Below are positions 8,010-16,156 of a DNA stretch of 56,061 nt, piece by piece. The notes under the pieces are model-generated. The model saw only the letters and a list, made by a program, of their open reading frames with translations, did no database searches and was not told the origin of the DNA. Each line of letters starts with the position of its first letter. Positions within the stretch are counted from its first letter, which is position 1. The position numbers were made by a program, and so were the translations under genes. The DNA lies in the NCBI GenBank assembly GCA_964650735.1, contig CAZYUT010000002.1, positions 1 through 56,061 on the forward strand, read 5' to 3'. This DNA is from Dichotomicrobium sp964650735 (lineage in GTDB: Bacteria > Pseudomonadota > Alphaproteobacteria > Rhizobiales > Rhodomicrobiaceae).

Positions 8010-9107
8010 GTGAAAATCAGGACGTTGGCATCCGGGCTTACCCATCTGTTGTTCCTCGCGCTCATCGCGCTGGCGGCGGCGAAATCCATGCGCGGGCCGG
8101 AACCCGCGGCCGCGGACGCAGACCGGCCGGTCCGGACCGCCGAGGCGCAGACGGCCACCATGATCGACGCGGGCCAAGCTGTTCCCGCCCTGCGGCCGGA
8201 AGCCACGGCAGCAGCGCCGGATACTGATGCTCCGGCTGAAAAGACGGCGCCAGAAGGCGCGCAACCGGCGCAGTCTGCGCCCGCAGCCGAGACCCGGCAG
8301 GCAAAACCCAAACCCAGGCCGCTCACCCGCAACGAACGCCTGATGCGCAGGCTTGTCGCCGCCTATCCCGATTTCCTCGCCGGCTATGAAGATAACGCCA
8401 TCATCTGGCGCGATGGCACGCGAATGGCGTTCGACGACGGGCGGAACAAGACCTTCCAGGAACGCCTTAACGATCCCGATCTTGAAGACCAGTTCTATGC
8501 CGAATACCCGCGCGGCCTGCGCGGCGTGCCGCCGCTTGAGAATATCGATCCGGGCCGCGTGCGCCATGAGCCGTTTTTCACCAAGATGTACGGCAACTGC
8601 AAGGACGACGCGCGCGCCGTCAGTTCGCGGCTGGAAGAGGTCGTCTGGCTTCCGGAGAACGACGGCAGCACGCTGCGCGTGACCAGCGTGAACGGCGTTG
8701 CGCAGGCGCTGCAGAAAGTCTCCAACGCGCTCGACAAGCTGCCCCGGCACTTCATGAAATACCTGCGTCCGAGCGCCGGGACCTATCACTGCCGCACCAT
8801 CGCCGGAACCGAGCGCTTCAGCGTCCACGCTTTCGGCGCGGCGATCGACATCAACGCAAAGTACGGCGACTACTGGCGCTGGAGCGGAGCCGAGCCGGGC
8901 GAGCCGCTCACCTACCGCAACCGTATTCCGTGGGAGATCGTCGAGATATTCGAGCAGCACGGCTTCATCTGGGGCGGCAAGTGGTATCACTACGATACGC
9001 TGCATTTCGAGTACCGGCCGGAGCTGCTGAACGCCGGCGCGCCCGCGTCCATGCCCGCCCCCGCGCCGAGCACCCTGCCGCTACCGGAGCAGCGCGCCGC
9101 GCGCTGA
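8010..9107 (+). CDS. exported M15-family (VanY/D-Ala-D-Ala carboxypeptidase-like) peptidase
   Basis: Probable zinc peptidase acting on peptidoglycan peptides in the periplasm. The 365-residue protein starts at GTG 8010, after AAGG 8 nt upstream. It has an N-terminal hydrophobic signal/anchor (residues 8-25) and a 60-residue Ala/Pro/Glu linker. The C-terminal M15 fold carries the metal motifs SVHAFGAAIDIN (His and Asp ligands) and HYDTLHFEY (third ligand). The segment FIWGGKWYHYDTLHFEY is typical of the Peptidase_M15_4 group. It is followed after 18 bp by a TSUP permease, possibly in one transcript. The exact bond cleaved (D,D or L,D) is not determined by these motifs. Confidence 0.85.
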   Translation: MKIRTLASGLTHLLFLALIALAAAKSMRGPEPAAADADRPVRTAEAQTATMIDAGQAVPALRPEATAAAPDTDAPAEKTAPEGAQPAQSAPAAETRQAKPKPRPLTRNERLMRRLVAAYPDFLAGYEDNAIIWRDGTRMAFDDGRNKTFQERLNDPDLEDQFYAEYPRGLRGVPPLENIDPGRVRHEPFFTKMYGNCKDDARAVSSRLEEVVWLPENDGSTLRVTSVNGVAQALQKVSNALDKLPRHFMKYLRPSAGTYHCRTIAGTERFSVHAFGAAIDINAKYGDYWRWSGAEPGEPLTYRNRIPWEIVEIFEQHGFIWGGKWYHYDTLHFEYRPELLNAGAPASMPAPAPSTLPLPEQRAAR

Positions 9108-9125
9108 GCCCCGCAATCTTCGCCC

Positions 9126-9869
9126 ATGCATGAGCCCGCCGAACTTCTCCTGATCGCCGCGGCGTTCCTGATCGCCGGCATTGTCAAGGGCGTGGTCGGG
9201 ATGGGCATGCCGACCGTCAGCATCGCCCTGCTGACCGCCACGGTGGGGCTGACGAACGGGCTGGCGCTGATGATCATCCCGACCTGTGTTACGAATGTCT
9301 GGCAGGCGGCCTACAGCCGGAATCTTCTGGGCGCGTTGCGCAGGCACTGGCTGTTCCTCGGCACGGCGGTTGTCATGGTCATTCCCGGCGCCGCGGCGCT
9401 CACTTTCGTGGATGTGGAGTTGTTGTCAGCGCTCCTCGGCAGCGTGCTGATCGTCTATTCCGCCGCAAGCCTCGCGCAATTCCGCCTCGCAATCGCGCCT
9501 CGGCACGAGACCTGGGCCGGCGCGCTTTCGGGCGCCGCGACCGGCGTTATCACCGGCATGACCGGATCGAGCATCGTCCCCGGCGTATTTTTTCTGCAGT
9601 CGCTCGGATTGCCGCGCGCCGAACTCTTGCCCGCGATGGGGATGTTGTTCGGTTCTTGCGCGGTGATGCTCGCCGTTTCGCTGGGGCAGATCGGAATCGT
9701 GACGCGCGACACGCTCATCATATCGACCGCCGCGCTGATCCCGGCCCTGATCGGCATGGAAATCGGCCAACGGCTTGGCAAGCAACTCTCTGAGGCGCTG
9801 TTCCGCCGCGTGCTGTTCTGTGCGCTGGGGCTGCTCGGCCTTTATATTATTGTGCAGGCCGTTGGCTAA
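9126..9869 (+). CDS. TSUP-family (TauE/SafE) membrane permease 1
   Basis: A 247-residue integral membrane protein with about eight hydrophobic segments in two homologous halves. The repeated family signatures are visible: GIVKGVVGMGMPTVSIALL near the N-terminus and TGVITGMTGSSIVPGVFFL in the second half. The TSUP family moves sulfur- or carbon-containing organic anions such as sulfite, sulfoacetate and lactate-like compounds; the substrate here is unknown. It directly follows the M15 peptidase gene. A second, only distantly similar TSUP gene lies at 28573-29412. Confidence 0.88.
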   Translation: MHEPAELLLIAAAFLIAGIVKGVVGMGMPTVSIALLTATVGLTNGLALMIIPTCVTNVWQAAYSRNLLGALRRHWLFLGTAVVMVIPGAAALTFVDVELLSALLGSVLIVYSAASLAQFRLAIAPRHETWAGALSGAATGVITGMTGSSIVPGVFFLQSLGLPRAELLPAMGMLFGSCAVMLAVSLGQIGIVTRDTLIISTAALIPALIGMEIGQRLGKQLSEALFRRVLFCALGLLGLYIIVQAVG

Positions 9870-10068
9870 TCGCCAGATGTGCCGCCTTTCCCGATCCCGA
9901 GCTGGTAGAGTTATCCAGAAGCGCCCAAGATAATGGGGCTGGCTTGCAGCATAATGGCATGGTAGCCTTCTAATGTGCGGAAACTGTGCACGATGTCTGG
10001 CGTCTTGCGATGAGCCCGCAGACGCAGCCTCTCCGGGAAACGCAAAGTTAGAAAAGAAGGAGGCTCCT

Positions 10069-10482
10069 TTGTATAAACAAATAATGATTCCCGTAGATCT
10101 GACTCACATCGAACATTTGGAAAAGGCTTTGAAAACAGCAGCTGATCTGGCACAGCATTATGGCAGTCCTGTTGTATATGTTGGCGTAACGCCAGAAACG
10201 CCAAGCCCGGTTGCGCATAACCCGACAGAATTCGCGCAAAAACTAGAAGCCTTCGCTCAAGATCAAGCCAGCAAACATGGCCACGAGGCAGCGGCAAAAG
10301 CCTATGCCAGCCACGACCCGGCCATTGACATAAACGATACGCTGCTTAGGGCCATCAGCGAGACCGGAGCCGATCTCGTGGTCATGCAGTCGCACATCCC
10401 AAATGTGACAGACTATATCTGGCCGTCGCACGGCGGCTCGGTGGCATCGCACGCCGATGTCTCGGTTTTCCTGGTCCGCTAG
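10069..10482 (+). CDS. universal stress protein (UspA family)
   Basis: Cytoplasmic Usp fold of 137 residues. The TTG at 10069 is the start: AAGGAGG ends 5 nt before it, and the predicted protein LYKQIMIPVDLTHIEHLEKA begins exactly at the family's first beta strand. The open frame runs 32 codons further upstream without support. The usual nucleotide motif G-x2-G-x9-G-S/T is degenerate: the first glycine pair reads SHIPN, while the final GGSVASHADVSVFLVR is kept, so ATP binding is uncertain. The segment is visibly more A/T-rich than its neighbours. It lies 62 bp before the BCCT transporter; Usp proteins regulate osmolyte transporters elsewhere (TeaD with the ectoine TRAP transporter in Halomonas), so partnership is inferred. 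Confidence 0.88.
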   Translation: MYKQIMIPVDLTHIEHLEKALKTAADLAQHYGSPVVYVGVTPETPSPVAHNPTEFAQKLEAFAQDQASKHGHEAAAKAYASHDPAIDINDTLLRAISETGADLVVMQSHIPNVTDYIWPSHGGSVASHADVSVFLVR

Positions 10483-10544
10483 GAAACGTTTCTCCAGAAA
10501 AGCTGACAAAGCTCGAAACAAAAAAGCAAGACAGGAGAAGAGCA

Positions 10545-12215
10545 TTGACTACTGACACCGACGTCGAAGCCGTCCCGAGCCCGGAAGGGCCTGCAGACAT
10601 CATCGACACCGATTACGAAATCGGTCAGGACAACATCACGCCGAAAATCGGGCCGTTTGGCCTGGATATCCATAACCCGGTGTTTCTGGTCTCCAGCCTG
10701 GTGGTGGTCGCCTTCGTCCTTATCACCATCATATTCCAGGACAGCGCCGCGCCAGCCTTTGATGCGACCCGCAAATTCCTGACCTCGAACCTCGACTGGT
10801 TCTTCCTGACAGCCGGCAACATCTTCGTGCTGGTGTGCCTCGCCTGCATTGTGCTGCCGATCGGGAATGTTCGCCTCGGCGGGCGCGATGCAACGCCCGA
10901 CTACAGCTATCTCGGCTGGTTCTCGATGCTCTTTGCCGCGGGCATGGGCATTGGCCTGATGTTCTTCGGCGTGCTGGAGCCGGTCTACTATTTCGGGACG
11001 CCGTGGGGCGACCAGCCGCTTGGGCGCGAACTGGGAATCGTCGAGGGTCAATTGGCCGACCCTGCCACGATCGAGGCGGCGCGCCAGACGGCGATGGCCG
11101 CGACGATCTTCCACTGGGGACTGCACCCCTGGGCGATCTACGGCGTCGTGGCGCTCGGCCTTGCACTGTTCTCCTATAATAAGGGGCTGCCCCTCACCAT
11201 CCGCTCGCTGTTCTACCCGATCTTCGGCGAACGCATATGGGGCTGGCCCGGTCATATCATCGACATTCTGGCCGTTTTCGCCACGTTGTTCGGGCTCGCG
11301 ACCTCGCTGGGCCTGGGCGCGCAGCAAGCCAATGCCGGTCTGGATTTCGTCTTCGGCCTGCCTAACACCACGACCGTGCAGGTGCTCCTGATCGTCGGCA
11401 TCACGGCGGTGGCGCTGATCTCGGTCCTTCGCGGCCTCGACGGCGGCGTCAAGGTGCTGTCGGAAATCAACATGGTCGTCGCGCTGGCGCTGCTGCTGTT
11501 TGTCATGTTCGCCAGCGGCATTGCCTCGATCCTGAGCAACTTTGTCACCAATCTGGTCTCCTATGGCGAAGACCTCGTTCCGCTTTCCAACCCGGTTGGC
11601 CGCGAAGACGACGGCTTCCGTCAGGGCTGGACTTCGTTCTACTGGGCGTGGTGGATTTCCTGGTCGCCGTTCGTCGGCATGTTCATTGCGCGCGTCAGCC
11701 GCGGCCGTACGGTGCGTGAGTTCATGATTGCCGTGCTGCTGGTCCCGACCATCGTCTCGGCGCTGTGGATGACCACGTTCGGCGGAACGGCCATCAACCA
11801 GCTCATCGACCGGGCATCCGACGCTGCCGTATTCGGATACGTGATCGAGAGCTACACGCCGGAGTTGTCGCTGTTCGCCATGCTGTCCGAGCTGCCGCTT
11901 GCGACGATCACTTCCTTCATCGGCGTGGTGCTGGTGATCGTGTTCTTCGTCACCTCGTCAGACTCCGGATCGCTGGTGATCGATACGATCACGGCGGGCG
12001 GCAAGGTCAACGCTCCGGTTTCCCAGCGCGTGTTCTGGTGCACCTTCGAGGGGCTGGTGGCGATTGCGCTGCTTTTGGGCGGCGGTCTTGGCGCGCTGCA
12101 GGCGGCGGCCGTCTCAACCGGCTTCCCGTTCGCGGTGATCCTGCTGCTGGCGTGCTATGCCCTATTCAAGGGGCTGTATTCCGAGCCGCGGGGCAAGGCT
12201 GCCGCGACAGCGTAA
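10545..12215 (+). CDS. BCCT-family osmolyte transporter (betaine/carnitine/choline type)
   Basis: Secondary transporter of 556 residues with 12 predicted membrane segments, importing quaternary ammonium compounds such as glycine betaine. The start is TTG 10545, 7 nt after AGGAG. Family signatures include FAAGMGIGLMFFGVLEPVYY (the GMGIG region implicated in Na+ coupling), HWGLHPWAIYGVVAL, and the diagnostic tryptophan motif YWAWWISWSPFVGMF at about residues 366-380. The C-terminal tail is short (about 15 residues), unlike the long sensory tail of BetP, so sensing may depend on other factors such as the preceding Usp. Substrate not determinable. Followed by a strong terminator. Confidence 0.95.
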   Translation: MTTDTDVEAVPSPEGPADIIDTDYEIGQDNITPKIGPFGLDIHNPVFLVSSLVVVAFVLITIIFQDSAAPAFDATRKFLTSNLDWFFLTAGNIFVLVCLACIVLPIGNVRLGGRDATPDYSYLGWFSMLFAAGMGIGLMFFGVLEPVYYFGTPWGDQPLGRELGIVEGQLADPATIEAARQTAMAATIFHWGLHPWAIYGVVALGLALFSYNKGLPLTIRSLFYPIFGERIWGWPGHIIDILAVFATLFGLATSLGLGAQQANAGLDFVFGLPNTTTVQVLLIVGITAVALISVLRGLDGGVKVLSEINMVVALALLLFVMFASGIASILSNFVTNLVSYGEDLVPLSNPVGREDDGFRQGWTSFYWAWWISWSPFVGMFIARVSRGRTVREFMIAVLLVPTIVSALWMTTFGGTAINQLIDRASDAAVFGYVIESYTPELSLFAMLSELPLATITSFIGVVLVIVFFVTSSDSGSLVIDTITAGGKVNAPVSQRVFWCTFEGLVAIALLLGGGLGALQAAAVSTGFPFAVILLLACYALFKGLYSEPRGKAAATA

Positions 12216-12270
12216 AGCACAAGCCCGGCGCGCACCGCGCGGCGGGCGGCGGCCCTCTCACGGCGCGTAG

Positions 12271-12297
12271 AAAAGGCGGCTCACGGGCCGCCTTTTT
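12271..12297. terminator. bidirectional intrinsic terminator between BCCT gene and ptsN
   Basis: GGCGGC (12275-12280) pairs with GCCGCC (12287-12292) around a 6-nt loop. AAAA precedes and TTTTT follows, so both strands see a stem plus a T-run. It serves the BCCT gene on the plus strand and ptsN on the minus strand. Confidence 0.88.
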
Positions 12298-12321
12298 GCA
12301 TCTGTGGAGATACGCCCGGCC

Positions 12322-12786
12322 TCAAGCCGCGTGCGAGGCGATCGGCTCGGTCAAAAGCGCATAAAGCGTATCCCGATCATTGGAAGTGCGCAGCTTTTGC
12401 GCCATATGCGGCTTGCTCAGCAGCCGGGAAATCCGCGACAGCGCATTCAGGTGATCCGCACCCGCGCGCTGTGGCGCCAGCAGCAGGAACACCAGATCGA
12501 CCGGCTTCTCGTCGATCGCCTCGAACTCCACCGGCTTGTCCAGCCGTGCGAACAGCACCGTGACCCGCTCCAGCCCCGACACCATGCCATGGGGAATCGC
12601 GATCCCGTTGCCCGTTGCGGTCGAGCCGAGGCGCTCACGCTGCAAAAGTGTGTCGAACACGTCGCGCTGCGCCAGGCCCGTCATTTCGGCGGCCTTCTTC
12701 GACAGCTCCTGAAGCACCTGCTTTTTGCTGTTGGCCTTCAAAGCTGGGATGATGCCCTCGGACAAGATCAGATCGCTGAGATCCAT
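12322..12786 (-). CDS. ptsN: PTS IIA-like nitrogen regulatory protein PtsN (EIIANtr)
   Basis: Terminal phosphoacceptor of the nitrogen PTS (PtsP-PtsO-PtsN), a regulator of metabolism and K+ homeostasis and not a sugar transporter. The start at 12786 (MDLSDLIL) is preferred because AAGGG lies 7 nt upstream; the Met two codons earlier is too close to it. In the 154-residue protein the phosphorylated His is in NGIAIPHGMV at about residue 66. Further conserved parts are LGSTATGNG and VDLVFLLLAP. It lies downstream of rpoN, as in most proteobacteria, but without an hpf gene in between. Confidence 0.95.
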   Translation of the reverse strand: MDLSDLILSEGIIPALKANSKKQVLQELSKKAAEMTGLAQRDVFDTLLQRERLGSTATGNGIAIPHGMVSGLERVTVLFARLDKPVEFEAIDEKPVDLVFLLLAPQRAGADHLNALSRISRLLSKPHMAQKLRTSNDRDTLYALLTEPIASHAA

Positions 12787-13195
12787 GGTCATTCCCTTCG
12801 GTTGTCCCTCAAATTGGGCGTGGCACCGGACATTTCGTGGGCTACGCGGATTTGATGCACGATTTGTGCCGATCGCGATGGCGGATCATCGGCAGACTGG
12901 ATGTCGCGTGTCGCGCAAAGTCAACCTGCGCCGATTTCCTGGCTCCCGCTGCAGCCCGGCTGGCGACATTCTAGCGCCCTGCCCTTACTGCGTCACGTCT
13001 TGCGCCAGGCTTGCCCCGGCGTTAGCGGCCCCGGGCCGTATGCCTAGCCGTTCTTCGACAAGGGCACGACACCAACTGGCCGCCAGATGCCGGGACGCTA
13101 GGCAAGACCCCTGCAGAAGTCAATTCCGCTGACCTCACACTTTGTTGCTGATGACTTGGCGCGCAATATGTCGGTACGCATAAATTTTGGGCCGC
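12787..13195. other. 409-bp interval between rpoN and ptsN with no convincing gene
   Basis: In most proteobacteria this position holds hpf/raiA (ribosome hibernation factor, about 190 codons in alphaproteobacteria). The interval is too short for it, and I see no minus-strand reading frame resembling it. A plus-strand open frame overlaps ptsN antisense and has no domain-like composition. Its right end (13140-13190) is A/T-richer. It presumably holds the ptsN promoter and leader. Confidence 0.6.
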
Positions 13196-14581
13196 CTAAC
13201 CCAAACGCATCAGCTCCAGCCGTTTTGCGCGGCGGCGCTCCCGCGAGGAGGGAATGCGCATGAGATCGCGATACTTCGCAACCGTGCGCCGGGCGATGTC
13301 GATGCCAGACGCCTTCAGCGCCTCAACGATCTGATCGTCGGAAAGAACCGTCTCGGGCGTTTCGGCGTCCACGAGCTGCCTGATCCGGTACCGCACAGCT
13401 TCGGAGGAGTGCGCCGGCGCCCCGTCGGCGGCAGGTACGGCGGAGGTGAAGAAATAGCGGAACTCGAACATACCGCGCGGCGTCGCCATGTACTTGTGGG
13501 CGCTTGCGCGGCTGACCGTCGATTCATGCATGTCGATCTCGGCGGCCACCTCCCGCAGCGTCATGGGCTGGAGATGCTCCGCCCCGCGGCGCAGGAAGGC
13601 CTCCTGCCGTCGCACGATCTCCTCTGCCACCTTCAGGATGGTGCGCGCGCGCTGATCGAGGCTGCGCACCAGCCAGTTCGCCGCATTGAGGCAATCGCCG
13701 AGAAAGGCCCGATCGTCACGGCTGGCTCGCGCCCGCACAGTGGTAAAGTAGGTCCGGGCAACCAGCAGGCGCGGCAGCGTTTCACCGTTCAGCTCCACAT
13801 GCCAACTGCCGTCCGGCCGTGGGCGCACAAAGACATCGGGCGTGATTTGCGCGACAGGCGCGCCGCCGAAGCGCAGCCCCGGCTTGGGGTTGAGCCGCCG
13901 GATTTCGGCGATCATGTCGCGCACGTCGTCGATGTCGGCCTCGCACAGGCGCGCGAGCTTTGGCAGATCTTGCGTGGCGATCAGGTCAAGATGGCGCAAA
14001 AGGGTCGCGATCATCGGATCGAGCCGGCCCAGTTCGCGGAGCTGGATCTCCAGGCACTCGGCCAGATCGCGCGCGCCCACGCCGGCCGGTTCGAAAGTCT
14101 GCAGCAGTGCGAGCACAGCCTCGACGTCCTCCGCCGCCACATTGAGCCGCTCGGCAAGTTGCGCCGTCTCGCCGCGCAGATAGCCCGCTTCGTCGATCAT
14201 GTCGATAAGGTTGAGGCCGATCAGCCGCGCCTTGGGCGAGGGCGCGGCCAGGCTCAATTGTTCTTCGAGGTGGGCGCGCAAGCTCGGCCCTTCAGGCGGC
14301 GCGAAGTCGCTCGGCGGCGCGTCGCCGGACGGTCCGGGCGGCATCGCAGACAGGCTCGGCATGTGCTCTGGGAAGGGCGAGTCATGACTTCCCTGCGCTT
14401 CATCCGCGGCGTCCCCGCCCTCAGCCTCGTCCGCGCGCTGCAACAGCGGATTTTCCGCGAGTTCCCGGTCGATCACGGCGGCAAGTTCAAGGTTGGAAAG
14501 CTGCAGCAGCTTGATCGACTGCTGCAATTGCGGCGTCATGACGAGCGATTGGCTGGGCTTCAGCTCCAATCTGAGCGCCAT
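13196..14581 (-). CDS. rpoN: RNA polymerase sigma-54 factor
   Basis: Sigma-54 directs RNA polymerase to -24/-12 promoters that need AAA+ activators. The 461-residue protein has the Gln/Leu-rich region I (LVMTPQLQQSIKLLQLSNLE) at residues 14-33, an acidic region II (about 50-105), the core-binding domain, the helix-turn-helix near MTLREVAAEIDMHESTVSRA, and the RpoN box at residues 430-439 reading ARRTVAKYRD (the commonest form ends RE). AAAGGAG precedes the ATG. It follows lptB by 36 bp, the standard arrangement. Intact. Confidence 0.97.
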   Translation of the reverse strand: MALRLELKPSQSLVMTPQLQQSIKLLQLSNLELAAVIDRELAENPLLQRADEAEGGDAADEAQGSHDSPFPEHMPSLSAMPPGPSGDAPPSDFAPPEGPSLRAHLEEQLSLAAPSPKARLIGLNLIDMIDEAGYLRGETAQLAERLNVAAEDVEAVLALLQTFEPAGVGARDLAECLEIQLRELGRLDPMIATLLRHLDLIATQDLPKLARLCEADIDDVRDMIAEIRRLNPKPGLRFGGAPVAQITPDVFVRPRPDGSWHVELNGETLPRLLVARTYFTTVRARASRDDRAFLGDCLNAANWLVRSLDQRARTILKVAEEIVRRQEAFLRRGAEHLQPMTLREVAAEIDMHESTVSRASAHKYMATPRGMFEFRYFFTSAVPAADGAPAHSSEAVRYRIRQLVDAETPETVLSDDQIVEALKASGIDIARRTVAKYRDLMRIPSSRERRRAKRLELMRLG

Positions 14582-14617
14582 CGCAGGCTTACTCCTTTCA
14601 CGCGATACTCCGGCAGG

Positions 14618-15451
14618 CTACAGCGAGAACTGGTCGCCGAGATAGACACGGCGAACTTCATCGTTAGCGATGATCTCGTCCGGGGACCCCTCGATCAAGA
14701 CCCGCCCTTCGTAGATGATATAGGCCCGGTCGATCAGCTCGAGCGTCTCGCGGACGTTGTGATCGGTGATCAGCACGCCGATGCCCCGGTCCTTCAGATG
14801 GTGGACGAGATTGCGGATGTCGCCTATCGCGATCGGGTCGATACCCGCGAATGGCTCATCCAGCAGCATGTAGGATGGCCGGCTGGCGAGCGCACGGGCG
14901 ATCTCGACACGGCGGCGTTCGCCCCCCGACAATGCGATGGCAGGCGATTTCCGCAGCCTGGTGATGCGGAACTCTTCCAGAAGCGCGTCGAGCTGGCGCT
15001 GGCGTTCCTTGCGGCTCGGCTCGACGATCTCCAGCACGGCGCGGATGTTCTCCTCCACCGTCAGGCCGCGAAAGATGGAAGCCTCCTGCGGAAGATAGCC
15101 GATGCCAAGCCGGGCCCGGCGATACATCGGCAGGCGCGTGACATCGTGATCGTCAATGACGATACGCCCGGTATCAGCGGGAATCAGGCCGGTGATCATG
15201 TAGAAGATAGTGGTCTTGCCCGCACCGTTTGGCCCGAGCAGGCCCACGGCCTCGCCGCGCTGGATGTTCAGACTGGCTCCGCGAACAACCTGCCGGCTCT
15301 TGAAACTCTTGGTGAGGTTTTCAGCTTCCAGCGTGCCGGCCGCCGCAGCCATCGTACGCGGATGCGGCACAGGCTGCACGGCTTGCTGGGGCGCGCGGCG
15401 GGGGCGTGGCGGCTGGGGCGCGTGCTGTCTGCGCCGTTCGGTAATGGCCAT
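14618..15451 (-). CDS. lptB: LPS export ABC transporter ATP-binding protein LptB
   Basis: ATPase that powers lipopolysaccharide extraction from the inner membrane with LptF/LptG. In the 277-residue reading the Walker A is GPNGAGKT (73-80), the Q-loop YLPQEASIF (119-127), the signature LSGGERRRVEIA (174-185), Walker B YMLLDEP (194-200), and the switch His in ITDHNV (231). The first 33 residues are an Arg/Pro/Gln-rich extension; a Met at 34 (MAAAAGTLEAENLTK) would give a family-standard start, and neither has a strong ribosome binding site. It lies in rnd-lptC-lptA-lptB-rpoN order on the minus strand. Confidence 0.96.
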   Translation of the reverse strand: MAITERRRQHAPQPPRPRRAPQQAVQPVPHPRTMAAAAGTLEAENLTKSFKSRQVVRGASLNIQRGEAVGLLGPNGAGKTTIFYMITGLIPADTGRIVIDDHDVTRLPMYRRARLGIGYLPQEASIFRGLTVEENIRAVLEIVEPSRKERQRQLDALLEEFRITRLRKSPAIALSGGERRRVEIARALASRPSYMLLDEPFAGIDPIAIGDIRNLVHHLKDRGIGVLITDHNVRETLELIDRAYIIYEGRVLIEGSPDEIIANDEVRRVYLGDQFSL

Positions 15452-15553
15452 GGGCGGTCGTTTGCGTCCCGGATCAAGCGGTTATGAAAACGTCGAGCAG
15501 CGTAACACAATCCGCCGCTGCGGTGGTCCGAAATCTGCCTGGCAGCGGATGTG

Positions 15554-16156
15554 TCAGTCTTGGCGCGGCGTGAAAAGTCCGCGGATGCGCTGGTTGCCAG
15601 AATCGCCCTTGACCTCGAAGCGGCTCGTACCCCTTCTCAGGTCGATCACCAACCTGTCGCCGCGCAAGACGTTTTCGCCCTGCGACAGCACGACGTTGCC
15701 GCCGATCGTGACCACCTGCTGCTCGACGTCGAAATTGGCCCATTCGCTCGTGGCGGTCTGGTCGTCCTGAGTGCTCACCAACACCTTGCCCTTAGCCTCG
15801 ATGCGGGTGATGTTGCCGTTGCCGCCGCCTGCGCTCGCGCCTGCGACATCGCCGGCGGGCTGCCCGGTGTAATGGACGGCCAACTCCCTGGCCTGGAGCG
15901 AGAAGCCGCCTTGGCGGGCCACGACATTGCCTCTGAAGATGGCCTGTTTCTGCTTGTCATCGACTTCAAGCAGATCGGCCTCGATGTCGATCGGCGCGTC
16001 AGTGCTGCCCTGATACGCCTGAAAGCTGCTGCCGATTGCCTGCGCGTAGGCAGGTGCGGCCGGCGCGGCGCATGCGAAGGTGAGCGCCATGATCACGGCC
16101 GCGAAAGCCTGCCCACAGGACTGCCGCCGTTGAAGCCTTGTCGATGTCCGGTTCAT
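15554..16156 (-). CDS. lptA: LPS transport periplasmic protein LptA
   Basis: Periplasmic bridge that carries LPS between LptC and LptD. The 200-residue protein has a signal peptide (hydrophobic stretch about residues 16-32, cleavage near PAYAQA) and one OstA/LptA beta-jellyroll domain. Characteristic strands include PIDIEADLLEVDDKQKQAIF, GNVVARQGGFSLQARELAV and NVVLSQGENVLRGDRLVIDL. A Gly/Asn-rich insert (AGASAGGGNGN) interrupts the middle strands. The ATG overlaps the end of lptC by 4 bp, indicating translational coupling. Confidence 0.94.
   Translation of the reverse strand: MNRTSTRLQRRQSCGQAFAAVIMALTFACAAPAAPAYAQAIGSSFQAYQGSTDAPIDIEADLLEVDDKQKQAIFRGNVVARQGGFSLQARELAVHYTGQPAGDVAGASAGGGNGNITRIEAKGKVLVSTQDDQTATSEWANFDVEQQVVTIGGNVVLSQGENVLRGDRLVIDLRRGTSRFEVKGDSGNQRIRGLFTPRQD

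Noticed and set aside
7302..9005. 567-codon minus-strand open frame covering the YARHG gene and beyond
   Set aside because: The part upstream of 7859 is antisense to the well-supported M15 peptidase. Signal peptide and composition place the true start at 7859.
9980..10006. GGAAA-N17-CGTC resembling an EcfG promoter before the Usp gene
   Set aside because: Two mismatches to GGAAC-N16/17-CGTT; too weak to call without expression data.
12725..13132. 135-codon plus-strand frame between ptsN and rpoN
   Set aside because: It overlaps ptsN antisense, is Arg/Pro/Cys-rich as random GC-rich frames are, and has no ribosome binding site.
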